A stretch of DNA of 64,000 bases, taken from positions 2,663,821 through 2,727,820 of the forward strand of contig OY747713.1 in the NCBI GenBank assembly GCA_963556495.2, written 5' to 3'. Position 1 is the stretch's first letter; each line of letters begins with the position of its first letter. A program made the translations under genes and the position numbers. This DNA comes from Valencia hispanica (taxonomy: Eukaryota > Chordata > Actinopteri > Cyprinodontiformes > Valenciidae). Below are positions 52,376 to 63,960 of the stretch, one piece after another. Under the pieces are notes generated by a model. It was not told where the DNA came from. It saw nothing but the letters and a program-made list of their open reading frames with translations, and ran no database searches.

Positions 52376-52909
52376 AAGTTCTGGAGGGAACCATGGACTC
52401 TGGGTCCTGCGGTGCTGCTCCGTGTTGGCGGTCAGTAGAAGAAGAAATGATGTTCAGCTTGAAGCTCCTGAATGAAGGATGCAGAGCGGGACTTGCTGTT
52501 TATTGACTGGAAACTTTGTCTTGTTATAAATCTAAACACAGCCGGTACCAGCGGTTTGGATCAGCTGTGTTCTGTTGCCTTCCTCTGTTGGTTCGTTTTA
52601 AACCCGAATGGATGAGATGTAGATGCCTCCTGGAAATCGATCCTAAAATACAGTCCGATAAAAGCTTCTGCTTCTGTTTCCTTCAGTGGGTTAAAGGTTC
52701 TGGTCCGATTCTGCAAAGAAATGTTCCAGTTTAAAAATATTCAGATTTAATTAATGATAATAATATTTTTTTTATCCCTTTTAAGAGGACTGGTTCGTAC
52801 ATTTTTATTTGTCTAAATGTTTTTACATCCACGATCGTTCATATTTTATTTAATGTGACAGAACCACATGAAGTCATGCAGAACTGTAACCTGAAGGAAA
52901 AATAAAAAC

Positions 52910-54480
52910 AAGAAAATAAATAGTAAAAAAGAAAATCAGTCATGCTTTTTTTCCTCTTGTATTTTTATTTTTAAACAAAAATCTGAAAAGTGTGGTGTGC
53001 ATTGATCGTCGGAGTTCCTCTGTCCGTTGGTTTGTTGGGTGTTTATCTCAACCTGCTGGTATTTTAAAGACAAAAATCAGAAAGACACAAATTAAGTAAC
53101 TAATTTACACAAAAAAACAAATTTTAAGCAGAAGAAACACTTTTCTAAGTCAATTGTTTTCAATATAATATCGATACTTGCAGTAGATAATATATATAAA
53201 TAAATTAGAACTAGATAAAAAGTGCATCTAGTGACAAATTTTATTTTTATTTCATATTCACTTGACGTCATAATGCAACAAGCTTAACAGTTAGAAAATT
53301 AAATTAGAAAAACAAATCTTGTACAGAAACACGTGGTCACTTTTATTAAACAATAGGTTTGTTTCTGTCTGGTTAATTTTTTTGTTAAAACATGTTTGTT
53401 CTTCATTCTGTAGTAGATTTACTCACAGTAGGCAGAGCATCCAGACATTTCACTCAGGTTAGAGTAGCGATACTTTATAATATTACTCAAGTAAAGCTAA
53501 AAAGTATGATGTAGTAAAGCAACTCTTAAAACTCAAGTAAATGTAACTATTATTTATTTTCCTGTCAGCAGCTCAGCTTTCTTTTCTCAGGCGCCCCCTG
53601 GTGTTCAGACCATAAATTTTCTAATGTGGAAAAAGAAAAAGAAAAACATCAATAATTTTTGTTCTTCATCCCAGAAAGTGAAATTTCATATACTATATAG
53701 ATCTATAACACATAGATTAGAATGTTTCAAGCCTTTATTTCCTTTAATTCTGATGGATCTGGGCTCACAGAGAATGGAAACCCCAAATCGTGATTTAGAA
53801 AATCCGAATATTCCATCAGATCAATTTCTCTGCTCTCAGTTATTGGTCTGGGCTCCTTTTGCATGAATTCCTGGATCAATGCGGCGTGGTATGGAGGAGA
53901 CCAGCCTGTGGTTCTGTTGAGGTTCTGGAAGCCCAGGTTTGCTTTGATAGAACCTACAGTTCATCTTAATCGTTGGTTCTTGTTGTCTCTCTGTTGGCAG
54001 TGCGGGTCGGTACCAAGTCCTGCTGGGAAATGAAATCAGCCTCTCGGATGAAACTCCTCCCACCTGGACTCTGGGTTCTGATTCGGTGACTTTTGCAGCC
54101 AGCTGATTGGGCTGGATTTTATTTAGGGGTGTCACTTTAAAGGGGACTGAATACCAACGCATGCTTCAGATTTTATTCTTAAAATATTTTTAACGCCACC
54201 AACATTAAAACCCAACAAAAATTGTTTGTGGTTGAAATGGGAATAAAAAAAAATTTTTAACGCCAAAAACGAACTGATCCTAAATGAAGGATGTTTAGAG
54301 GAAGTTGTACCAACAGTCGGCACGGTGGAGGTAGCATCATGCTCTGGATGAAATAGGAGGAGGGCTACCTCCAAACTCTTGACCTTCACCTCAGATCTAC
54401 CAGTTGGATGAAAGTTGGACCCGTTTGGGTTTTTAACCTGGAGAATAAACCCAAACGGAACCAGAGTGGTTTGGACTGAA
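52910..54480. other. intergenic between tomm40 and the LINE
   Basis: No gene seen. A MITE-like stretch with ACTCAAGTAAA repeats lies at about 53440-53560, and a decayed Tc1 fragment (GGCACGGTGGAGGTAGCATC) at about 54310-54470. The small frame 53624-53866 is unrecognised. Confidence 0.5.
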
Positions 54481-54776
54481 TGAAGGCAAGGCAATTTTAT
54501 TTGTATAGCACACTTTCAACTGCAGGATAATTCAAGGTGCTTTACATGATTTGGTGATTTAAAAAAACAAAACATGGAATATAACATTGGAAGTTAAAAG
54601 TAAAAGAAACATCAATCCGACTTAAAGATAAACGCATGGATGAGTTTTTCTAGGTCCTGTTGCAAAATCAGTCCTTTAATCCTAGAAATGTTCTTCAGGT
54701 GATAGAAGGCTGACCTTGTTATTGCCTTTATGTGACCCTGGAGGTTCAGGTCTGAGTCCATCACTACACCTAGATT

Positions 54777-57040
54777 TCAGGCCTGATCTGTAGTTTCTAT
54801 CTGTATTAATTGAAGCTGTGTGCTGACTGTTGATCGTTCCTCTTTAGGTCCAAAAATAATTACTTCAGTTTTGTTTCTGTTCAGCTGGAGAAAGTTATGG
54901 CTCATCCATCCATTTATTTGGTCGATACATTTATTTAGGGTTTGAATGGGTTCAGAGTCACCTGGTGACATCGTAATGTAGAGCTGAGTGTCATCCGCGT
55001 AGTTATGGTAGCTAATGTAATTGGTTGCTATAATCTGGGCTAGTGGGAGCATGTAGATATTAAATAAGAGGTGCCCCAGGATGGAGCCCGGGGGCACCCC
55101 ACATGTGATTTATGTTCGTTCTGATGAAAAGTTTCCTATTGAAACATAGAAGTCCCTGTTCTTTAGGTAAGACTCGAACCAGCCAAGTAGTGTACCAGAG
55201 AGTCCGACCCAGCTCTCCAGTCGTTCCAATAAAATATCATGATCAACAGTGTCAAATGCTGCACTGAGGTCCAACAGAACCAGCACTGTGGTTCTACCAC
55301 AGTCTGTATTTATGCGGATGTCATTAAATACTTTGACGAGGACAGTCTCGGTGCTGTGGTGAACGTGGAAACCAGACTGAAAAACATAAAAACGGTTTGT
55401 CATTGTTAGGAAGCCATTTAACTGCTGAAACAACTTTTTCAATAATCTTACTGATGAATGGAAGATTAGAGATCGGCCTGTAGTTCTGCATTAACGTGTT
55501 GTCCAGATTTTTCTTCTTTAGCAGTGGTTTAAAAACTGCTGTTTTTAAAGCCTGGGGGAAGACACCTGATAGCAGTGATGAGTTCACTATTTGAACAAGA
55601 TCAGATCCAATAACAGGAAGAACCTTCTTTAGAAAAGCTGTGGGTAGGATATCAAGATAGCAGGAGGAGGAGCTTAATTGGATAATGATTTTTTCAAGGC
55701 TGTTCTGGTTTAATTCGTCGAATTCAGACATTTTCTCTACATTGTTGTTGATTGGGGATGGCACTGGTTGTGGGTTCGATATTGAGGTACAGATTGACCG
55801 TCTAATTGTTAGAATCTTTTCAGTGAAAAAGCTGCAAATTCATTGCAGGCCCTGGTAGAGTTTAGTTCAGGGGCTACTGTCACTAAAGGATTAGTTAGTC
55901 TTTCCACTGTTGCAAATAGAGTCCGTGCATTATTAATGTTTCTGTTGATGATTTCAGAAAAGAACGATTCCCTAGCATCTTTTATGGTTAGCTGATATCT
56001 ATTCAGTCTCTCTTTGTAGATCTCACCGTGAACCTGGAGTCGAGTTTTCCGCCATTTTCTCTCGGCTCGTCGACACTCTCTTTTTTCACTATGTACCAGT
56101 GGATTACTTGTCCACGGAGACTTCTTTCTACCTGAGACTACTTTCACTTTAGTTGGAGCAATGGAATCCATGATGTCTGAGATTTTCGCAAGGAAATTAT
56201 CTACCAGCTTATTTACTGAGTTTGAGTTGGGAGATGAGGGGGATGTGGTGGAAGGATAAATACGTTTAAAGGTTTCTACTGAACTGTGCCCTAGAAAACG
56301 CTTTTTTATAGTGGTCTTACTGTGGCTGGATAATTTAGCAGAGATGGTACTTTCAAAGAAAATACAGAAATGGTCAGATAATGCAATATTAATTACCGAG
56401 ATGTTGGAAATATTTAAACCTTTGCTGATAATTAAGTCCAGAGTGTGTCCTTTATTGTGTGTTGGTTGTTTGACATGCTGGGTCAGGCCGAAGTTGTGGA
56501 GAGTATCATCTAATGTTTTTGCTTGTCTATCTTGGGGGTTGTCGGTATGGATGTTAAAGTCCCCCACGATGATTAGTTGGTCACAGTCGACACATATTAC
56601 AGAAAGAAGGTCATTGAAATCATTAAAGAAGTTAGAGTTAAGTTTTGGTGGTTTATATAAACTTAGAAATAACGCTTTGTTAGGCTCATTTATCTGGGTG
56701 GCTAGGTATTCAAAAGAATCAAACGTGCCCAGAGTTACCTTTTTAAAGTTCATTGAGTTGTGAAAGATGGTGGCTACACCTCCGCCTCGTCTGTGTTTTC
56801 TGTTCTCGCTTAAGGAATTATAATTTGGAGGAGTAGATTCTATTAATGAAGTTGTTTCGTTATTTTCATCTAGCCAAGTTTCTGATAAAAAAGGGCGTGT
56901 AAATTATGCTCAGTGAGGAAGTCATTGATAAGAAAAGACTTCCCGGATAGAGATCTAATGTTTAATAAAGCTGACTTAAGTATTTTGATGATGGGCAGCT
57001 GAACCTTCTGACAGGTTATCAATTAGAGATTTTGTTTAAT
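54777..57040 (-). pseudogene. LINE ORF2: endonuclease plus reverse transcriptase, broken
   Basis: On the minus strand, about 57000-56760 reads ALLNIRSLSGKSFLINDFLT and, after a frame break, FLSETWLDENNE and KHRRGGGVATIF, the apurinic-type endonuclease start. Frame 56753-55809 continues with LIIVGDFNIHTDNP and ALSDHFCIFF, typical endonuclease motifs, plus the linker. Frames 55764-55324, 55442-55110 and 55097-54777 hold the reverse transcriptase fingers and palm ([48 protein letters not shown]). At least three frameshifts and a tail deletion inactivate it. Confidence 0.85.
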
Positions 57041-57373
57041 ATGAAAGCGTGTGGTTAACTGTTTATGTTTCCTGCTGCTGATAATCACTGATATAGCCTC
57101 AGGGGTGCCGGGTGAATTCTGGGAGACGGTAGGGGTGGATTTATTGCCCGGTTCCCTCAAATATCAAATATCTGTAATAATCAGTGGGGGGAAGCTCCCA
57201 GGCTTATTGACACTAGTCCCAGGCGTTTGGTGTAGTCTAAGTTTAGGTGTTAATTGTGTCCCAAATTTGATTTGCTCGTTCAGTCTGTCTGTAAAGTTTC
57301 TAAATGGAGACTCATTTGATGTGGCTGAGTCACAGAAAGATGAAGACTTAATCTCTGATGGTTGTTTATCTGT

Positions 57374-58654
57374 TCAGTCCTGTGGTGTCATCATGACTTG
57401 GTGTTTTTGTTCTCTGATATCCATGGGCGCCTCAAGGTCAGCTTTCGGGAGCAAGTGTTTTGCTTTCTGATTTTGATAAGAAAAAATGTTTGCTGCTAGG
57501 AGCCTTACTCCGGCCTTGTTAAGATAACACATCCCTTCTTTGAACAGATGATTAGCTCTTCCAAATACTTTGAAATTATTAATAAATGTGAAAGACTTCT
57601 CAGCTGATTGTTTCTTCAACCATTTATGGAGCATGCGGAGTCTGCTAACTCTTTCATCATTCCCTTCAGGGACTGGTCCGCTGATGAGGATGTTTACGTT
57701 AAGTCCATCAAGTCTCTGTAGGAGATCAGAAAAGTCTCTCTTCAGAATCTCTGATTGTCTCATCGCGATATCTGCTGATCCAGCGTGAATGACAAGCTTT
57801 TCCAAAGCAGGATGTTGGTCCAAGATGTTCTGGATTTTTTTCTGATATTTCTCTCACTCTATTTTTGTAGCAGCTATTAACTTTGGTATTCTTGCTACAA
57901 AAAGCCTCAATTCCATTAATTGATCCGTCTTGTATGATAACAGTCTTTGCTGGGGGGGCTCTTACTTTGTTATGTGTCCGTCTGATGCGGCTGGGTTTCT
58001 CCTGGTGGTATTGACTGGTCCCGGGGGATGCGTCATCTTTCGGGGAACTCAAGGCTGCGAATCTGTTTTTCAGCGGGATTCCAGGTGGAGAATTATCTCT
58101 TGTTTTTGGCTGAAACCTCTTTTGTTTACTTTTTTTTCTTTTTTTCTTTTGTTTACTTTTAGCAGAAGCGGCAGTTCTGGGTTCAGAGGTTTCTCTGTGC
58201 TGGAGTTTCTTTTGTTTTTTCTTCTTCGGAGAACAGGCTGGGGTTGATGATTCCGTGCGTTTTAAAGCTGGCCAGTCTTCATTAGAGTGCGGAGTTCTGC
58301 CAGAAAGACGTTTGTTTGCTGATGGAGTTGTGTTGTCCTGTGTTTTCTCTGTGACACGGTTAGACAGATGTAACACCGGCTGACAGGCTGTTCCCTGTGT
58401 GTATTCAACGGTAAAGTTGTGTTGTTTGCATAATCAGTGTGGAGATCAAAATTAATTTCCAGACGACGTAGCTTCGTTTCAATGTCCTCAATTCTGTGGA
58501 GCAGTTTTTCAAAATCCTCAGCTGAGCAAAAGCCATGTTGATATGTCCATAAAAAAAGTAATCCAAGAGGAGATCCGGTCCAATACAGTAACTCCAGGCG
58601 CTGGGTAGATAAAGTAACTAAGAAAAGGTTAAGAAAAGAAAACAAGAAAAGCAA
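57374..58654 (-). pseudogene. LINE ORF1 with SGNH-esterase-like domain, broken
   Basis: Three overlapping minus-strand frames (58654-58262, 58376-57726, 57823-57374) together cover a short hydrophobic and coiled segment (LLHRIEDIETKLRRLEINF), a Lys-rich basic region (KKKKQKKLQ, KQKKKRKKSKQKRFQP) and a C-terminal domain. That domain has the block order of SGNH hydrolases found in CR1/L2 ORF1 proteins: VIIQDGSINGI, KLVIHAGSADI and LFKEGMCYLNKAGVRLLAAN. The usual G-x-N-D and D-x-x-H residues read GSAD and MCYLN. A frameshift lies at the T-run near 57835-57841. Confidence 0.65.
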
Positions 58655-58974
58655 ACAGAAAATAAAATAAAGTGAACGGATCTGGGGAGAGACAGACAGC
58701 AGCTGCTCCTCCTTCAGCTGTCAGAAAGAGTGTAAGCAGTTATAAAAACGTTCTTCCTAAAGTTTACCCGAACACTGCTGAGAATATTTGGGGAACCTGG
58801 TTCCGTATGGGGGGCGGTGCTGAAAAGTGGGTCGGTACCACCAGAAGCTGTTCCAGGTGCGGCCGAGACATTTAACCATACATTAGTGGGGGGTGTATGT
58901 ATAGTTCTGACCCTAAACGTCTGAGCAGAACCTTGGATGTGATCTCCAGACCCAGAATAAGATGCAGAAACAAA

Positions 58975-59096
58975 GACGTCTGTGGATTAAAGTTTATTTT
59001 GGATAAATTCAAATAAGATCAGAAGACGATCCAGACGTTAAAAGTGCAGAAGTTTTTATTAAATAACATGAGAATAAATACGGATGGTGAGTCCGT
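58975..59096 (-). promoter_or_regulatory. 3' UTR and poly(A) signals of the apolipoprotein gene
   Basis: On the minus strand, AATAAA occurs about 40 nt after the stop (near 59054) and again at 58998-58993. The second is followed by a short gap before LINE-flanking sequence. Confidence 0.55.
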
Positions 59097-60088
59097 TTAC
59101 TGGGTCTTCTGGGTGAAGGACTCCCACAGAGCGGTCAGCTGGGCCTGAAGATCCTGAGCGCCGGTGTCCAGCTTGGCCCTCAGCTCCTCTCCGTACGGAA
59201 CCAGGCTCTGCTGGATCTCCTGGGTCTTCTGGGCCACCTGGGTCTCAAAGCTCTGAGCTAAGGGAATCACGCTCCTCTGGAACTCCTCCAGGCTCTGCTC
59301 CATCTTCTCCCTCACCTCGTCGGCGTAGGGAACCATCTGGGCCTGCAGCTGAGCCACGCTGCTCTCCAGCTGGGCCTTCAGCTCCTGGCTCTTCTGCAGC
59401 AGGATGGCCTTCAGCGCCTCGGGGGCCACCGCCTCGGCGTAGGGGGCCACCTCCTTCTTCAGCTCCTCCACCTGGTTCTGGAGCTTGGCCACCAGCTGCT
59501 CGCCGTTGGAGCCCAAAGCCGTCAGGTCGTTGTCCAGACGGGCCTTCAGCTGCTCGGCCTCCTGGGTGAACCGGGTCATGAAGTCCTGGGTGAGGGGAGC
59601 GGCCTGAGTCCGGAGGGACACGATGTACTGGTTCACCGTGTCGGCGCTCTGGGAGATCTTGGTACTGATGGAAAACAAAAACAAAGAACCACTTGTTACC
59701 CTCGGTTCTGATCCGTCCGTCGTTCTCCGTGTGTTTCCCCTCCAGGCAGTCAGAATCCAAAGGTCGGCTCGGACCGTGGCGTCCAGGAGGGGAGGATCTA
59801 ACAGGTCTTACTTCACTTGCTGTCCCAGCTCGGACTCTCGGATCTGCTTCAGCGAATCCTCGGCGGTCTGCGTCGCCTTGGCAACGTAGTCCCAGAAAGC
59901 CGCCTTCACCACCTCCAGGTTGCTCTTGGGAGGCTCCTGCCACAGGATGTTGGCGTTGCAGACTGTGGAGTGAGACGTGGCGTTAGCCTCCCCTGATGTC
60001 ATTCAGTTTAAATCAGTAAACAAAACAAAAAAACTTTAAAGATCTGCTCCTCACCTGAGAACAGAACCAGAACCACGAGGAGCTTCAT
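59097..60088 (-). CDS. apoa4: apolipoprotein A-IV-like (3 coding exons)
   Basis: Secreted exchangeable apolipoprotein that coats lipoproteins. Coding exons on the minus strand: 60088-60055, 59962-59812 and 59664-59097, totalling 753 nt (250 aa), GT-AG with phases 1 and 2 matching. Residues 1-15 (MKLLVVLVLFSVCNA) form a signal peptide. The segment to about 62 (AFWDYVAKATQTAEDSLKQI) is typical of teleost apoA-IV/apoA-I. The last exon encodes proline-punctuated 22-residue amphipathic helices (VAPYAEAVAPEALKAIL, MVPYADEVREKMEQSLEEF, LVPYGEELRAKLD) rich in Gln, Glu and Lys. Length fits teleost apoA-IV. ApoA-I or apoE are alternatives, but the VNTKISQSADTVNQYIVSL block and the lack of an apoE-like receptor-binding cluster favour A-IV. 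Teleosts have several apoa4 copies; which one is unclear. It appears intact. Confidence 0.88.
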
Positions 60089-60178
60089 GTTTGAACCCTG
60101 CAGGAGGACAGACCTTCAGATCAAACCCAGTCGTCGGTATACAGAGAAATCAGAACCTGATCAGAGTTTTGGTCTCAC

Positions 60179-60256
60179 CTTTCAGAGGCGGCTGGTTTCT
60201 CCTTCAGCGTCGTATGGATGTGTTCTGCAGCGACGGCCCGTCTCCAGGGTTTTATA
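60179..60256 (-). promoter_or_regulatory. TATA promoter and non-coding exon 1 of the apolipoprotein gene
   Basis: On the minus strand TATAAA lies at 60256-60251. About 25-30 nt downstream an untranslated exon would start (near 60225) and end at 60179 with CTGAAAG|GTGAGA. The second exon begins at 60097 after CTGCAG and gives nine bases of leader (GGTTCAAAC) before the ATG. This exon structure matches the apolipoprotein family, whose first exon is untranslated. Confidence 0.75.
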
Positions 60257-60599
60257 GCTCCGTCAGAGGGTAAAGTCCTGCTGGAGCTGCCCCGTTGGAC
60301 GCATTCCTTTCCCCGCTGTCATTCCACATCACAATGTGGGATCATTTCCCCGGATCAGCAGGGCTGGAGAAGCATCACGTGCTGCAGGTTCCTGTTGGTT
60401 AAACGGTTAACAGTTTTAATCTAATTCATCAGAGGGTAGCTGGGAATTAATCAACATTCCTAAATATGACTGAATAAATAAATTTTTCAGTGTAAATAAA
60501 GGACAAGACTGCAAGCTGTTGCTCTTTTTTTATTAAGTAAATACAGGAGAGATCCATGAAACTTTAGTTTTGAACTCCACCATCACATTTACACACGAC

Positions 60600-60918
60600 C
60601 CTTTTAACTTATTTATCTTTTAGCCCGTTGCTAAGGCAACCTAACTGGTTAACACTTTCTGAATGTAAAGCTGACAGTTTCTTATTACTATTGGTCAACC
60701 CTGAGCATTGTCTTCAAGAGACTATGCTACAACAACAGAGTGTCTTCAGTCAGAGGCTTCTTCATTTTCGCTCCAACACAGACTGCTACAGGAGATCCTT
60801 CCTGCCCACAGCCATCAGGATCTACAACAACTCCTTGAAGACTTAAATAGTATGAGCTACAACAACACTTATTTTCCCTCTGGGATCAATCAAGTATTTT
60901 TGAATTGAATTCTTCTGA
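60600..60918 (+). mobile_element. Rex-type LINE 3' end
   Basis: Contains GACTGCTACAGGAGATCCTT, CCTGCCCACAGCCATCAGGA and TCTACAACAACTCC, then CCCTCTGGGATCAATCAAGT and a TTGAATTGAATTC tail. The short frame 60628-60846 encodes the LINE C-terminus (RSFLPTAIRIYNNSL). Confidence 0.75.
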
Positions 60919-60919
60919 A

Positions 60920-61446
60920 TAATAGATTATTTGTTTATCGACACCGCGTGATCAAATGGTGTTACCCTGAACCTTTACATTACTCCCTGGTTCCCACTAT
61001 CATAATTTGCAGTTATCTTGCAGCTGCAGTGTTGGTTAGCTATGTTATCTAGTTTGTTAGCCAAGGCTTACTTGATGTGAAGTTATCGCTGCAGGTTGTT
61101 GCAGTTTTAATCATCTGCTCGTTCCAATCGTTTCTTCTGATCACTTGCAGCGTTTTGTTTGCCTTGAAAGGAGCGAGTCGATGGAATGCACGTGTTGTTT
61201 TTGACATAACCGCTTCTCTTTCTGCAGACTACACGCGCAGCAGAGCAGGGAGTGACGTAGACCCATAATCCCTACGGTGCATGGATGCAGTTTGGGTCTG
61301 CCATGCTGTTAACGTGACGAGTGAGCACTGAAATCGGCGCAGGTTGGGATAAACAGGGAGCGTCATTCTGTGCATGCTATTTGCAAAAAAAACAACATTC
61401 ATGTTAATAATCGTTCCTGCGTTAACTCGTTAATTTTGACAGCCCT
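60920..61446. mobile_element. hAT-like MITE, partner of 33838-34680
   Basis: Matches the repeat in the last ddx6 coding intron in reverse, for example GTTAGCCAAGGCTTACTTGA and CAGTTATCTTGCAGCTGCAG, and ends AATTTTGACAGCCCTAG. Confidence 0.6.
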
Positions 61447-61540
61447 AGCCTGAAGACAAATGGTGTAAAGGAAAACTACCTGGCCACTTCATTTGGGTTG
61501 ACTCAGACAGCCAATCACATGGCAGCAGCTCGATGCATTT

Positions 61541-63560
61541 AGGCAAGGCAATTTTATTTGTATAGCAGGGTCATTCCATGAAATCGGTGCCTTTTGCTTC
61601 TCCAAGAAGTAATTACTCATAAGATTATAATGACAGCAAATTAATATGTAATTTAAAATATAACATTACCATATCCTCTCTCCTTAATACAACATCAAAT
61701 TAAAGTCAATTAAATATTATTTCAAATAATTAAAATCACTTTTATGCTTATGAGGGTGAGGTTTTTGGCCTGTCCCTCACTGTTATTGTTGTTTGTTTAC
61801 AGGACTTTTAACTTGTAAAATGTTGGCAAAATGTTAACATTTTCATATTTAGATATTGTTTTAGTTATGGTCTTGTTGTAAAACAGTTTTTTTGGTAATA
61901 ATATATATTAATCATTATAAATATTTACCAATTTATCACTGTCCCCTAACTTCATGTCAACCTTGTTACCCCTAACGAAAAAACCCTAGAAAAATAATGG
62001 TAGATTCCAGATTGGACATGATTGACAGGAGGTTGCATCATCTCTGAACCAGGATGCTAACAGCTCAGTGACAAATAAGTTTCTCTCTTTTCTGATGGAC
62101 TATTTTCTATTTTTGCAAGGTTTAACCAGGGGGGACGGACATGCAACGTCAATCCTGTTACCACTTTTTAACATAGAAACCTAAACAATTTTTGTTTTCT
62201 CAAAATATGATCAATATCTACAAGTAATTACCTTTCAAAGAGCATAGCTTGCACTTTAGCTAACATTTATTTCAGCTAGCCACAGGCAAATTAGCTTAAA
62301 ATGGTCAACCCTGTTATTGTCAACCCTGTTACCTTTCCACAGTAACAGGATTTGTCACGTGAGTAACAGGGATGACACAAAATACTGTTTACCCTTGTTG
62401 TGTTATCTTTAAAGGTTAGCCTTTGCCTATCTGAAACCAGCTGGGCCCAGCAATTCTAGGCTGGCTAAGTTATCTTGAGCTTTTAAATTTATGTTAAGAT
62501 AAGGGAAAGGGTAACTTTCTCAATGACAATGATGAAAAATATAGACCTCTTAGAAATATGTGCTTCACTAAGACAATAATGCCAATCAAATACAAAATAA
62601 CCTTATCAGCTACTACTTACTGACTTGGAAGATAAAACTTCATAAAGTGTAGTGTAGACAAAGATGTGCAGCGTAGGCAGAAGAATGTGTCTCCTGTTAC
62701 TATTGTCACCCCTGTTACCATAATGTTAACCCTGTTGTTATCATTAATTTGATTTTTAAAAAATATGACAATTCAAATGGACTTTAAAGTCTTACCATTG
62801 CAATTTAAACTACAATATATTTTTGACTGGGCCATTTTTCCAACATTTCTCTTCTAGAAAATATCTTATGTATGTTTAAACATGTGATCACCATGCAAAA
62901 TAAGGGTGCATTTGATATTCTGCATGACAAATATCTAATTGGAGAAAAAATCCACAATTAAAAATAATCTAAATGGAAACAGAGACTAAATAACTGCTAA
63001 TATGTGTACCATATATTGCATATTTATAATTAGAAATATTGTATTTTGTTAAGATTATGTCAGTAACAGGATTCACATGATTATGTAAAACAGTGATAAA
63101 ATATGAAATAACAGCCTGAGATGGCACGATATAATTTCCCGTCATTTTAAACATTCTTTGATTCCTGGCTACTTAAAAAATAAAAATTAGATATAGTTTC
63201 AATTTTAAATTTTCAAAATTGAAAAGGCACCGACCCAGCAACACTTTGAACAACAAGGTGATTCAAGGTGTTTTACATGATTAAGGGGTAAAACAAAAAT
63301 AGCAGTAAAACACAGACAAAGCATATAAAAAGTAAAAACAGCAATAAAGCATAAAACACACAAAACATGATACATCAAAGCATTAATCAAAGCAGCTCTA
63401 AACAGAAACGTTTTTAGTTGTGATTTAAAAGATCTCAGTGTTTCAGCAGCTTTGCAGTTTTCTGGAAGTTTGTTCCAGGTTAGAGGAGCCTAGAAACTGG
63501 CTTCTAGACGTGGTGAAGACAACCTGCTGAAGTTAAAACTCAGAACCAGGAATCACACAG
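61541..63560 (-). mobile_element. L2-type LINE 3' region, interrupted by a DNA transposon
   Basis: The tail AGGCAAGGCAATTTTATTTG is cut at TATAGCA (61567) and resumes at 63237 with AGCAACACTTTGAACAACAA. It continues through CAGCTTTGCAGTTTTCTGGA (63448), shared with 46920 and 49812. The insert is described separately. Confidence 0.8.
61568..63236. mobile_element. unclassified DNA transposon with internal GTAACAGG motifs
   Basis: 1669 bp inserted in the LINE tail with an exact AGCA duplication (61564-61567, 63237-63240). The ends share GGGTC and CGGTGCCTTTT in inverted orientation; the left end has 12 extra bases between them. The interior is AT-rich and holds about ten CCTGTTAC/GTAACAGG-type motifs in both orientations (for example near 62154, 62313, 62328, 62342, 62365, 62693, 62712, 63063). 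No long open frame, so it is non-autonomous. Confidence 0.7.
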
Positions 63561-63629
63561 AGTCACCTAATCTGGTGATAACGGGTTTGGGAAAACACGG
63601 TGTTATAATTTCAGGTGCAACATTTAGGA

Positions 63630-63960
63630 AGTACTGCTAGAATCTGACATCAACAACATGAACACATAGATCCATCCCACCTTGTATCAATGGTTCAGGT
63701 CGGTGGTGGTGCTATCATGGTGTGGGAGTTAGTTTATTTGGCACTCTTTGAGTCTGAGCCTTATTTAAACCTCCCAGCCTTCCTGACTCTGAGTCTTGCT
63801 GTAGACCATCTTCTGATGGATCTTTATGTCACTAAACTCAGATGATCTCAGCCGGTTCCTTAAACATCACAATGAGCTTCCTGGACTCTAAACGCTCTAA
63901 ACCCGAACAGCACAATGAGCTCAAAAGTTTTAGAATCATAGTATTCCAAAGTAGCAAACA
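63630..63960 (+). mobile_element. Tc1-like remnant
   Basis: AGGTCGGTGGTGGTGCTATC followed by ATGGTGTGGG is a decayed form of the HGGGS-coding Tc1 stretch. The remainder to the window end shows no gene. Confidence 0.35.

Larger units (their letters stand above)
54484..58875 (-). mobile_element. L2/CR1-type LINE, nearly full length, inactivated
   Basis: Runs 5' to 3' on the minus strand. The GC-richer stretch 58875-58660 may be its 5' UTR. ORF1 lies at 58654-57374 and ORF2 at about 57040-54777, followed by the LINE tail AAGGCAAGGCAATTTTATTT at 54484. Compared with the copy at 49573, an internal stretch near 54605 is deleted. Frameshifts interrupt both ORFs, so the copy is not autonomous. It sits between convergent tomm40 and the apolipoprotein gene. 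Confidence 0.85.

Noticed and set aside
56311..58247. Plus-strand open frames (150, 139 and 105 residues)
   Set aside because: They are antisense to the LINE ORFs, which carry recognisable endonuclease, reverse transcriptase and ORF1 motifs.
59245..59943. Minus-strand frame of 232 residues rich in Gly, Glu and Arg
   Set aside because: It is a shifted reading of the apolipoprotein exons; the in-frame product has signal peptide, amphipathic repeats and correct splice phases.
59097..60088. Apolipoprotein E as the identity, suggested by the neighbouring tomm40
   Set aside because: Proximity to tomm40 resembles the human TOMM40-APOE pair, but the N-terminal segment and helix pattern fit teleost apoA-IV better, and no basic receptor-binding cluster was seen.
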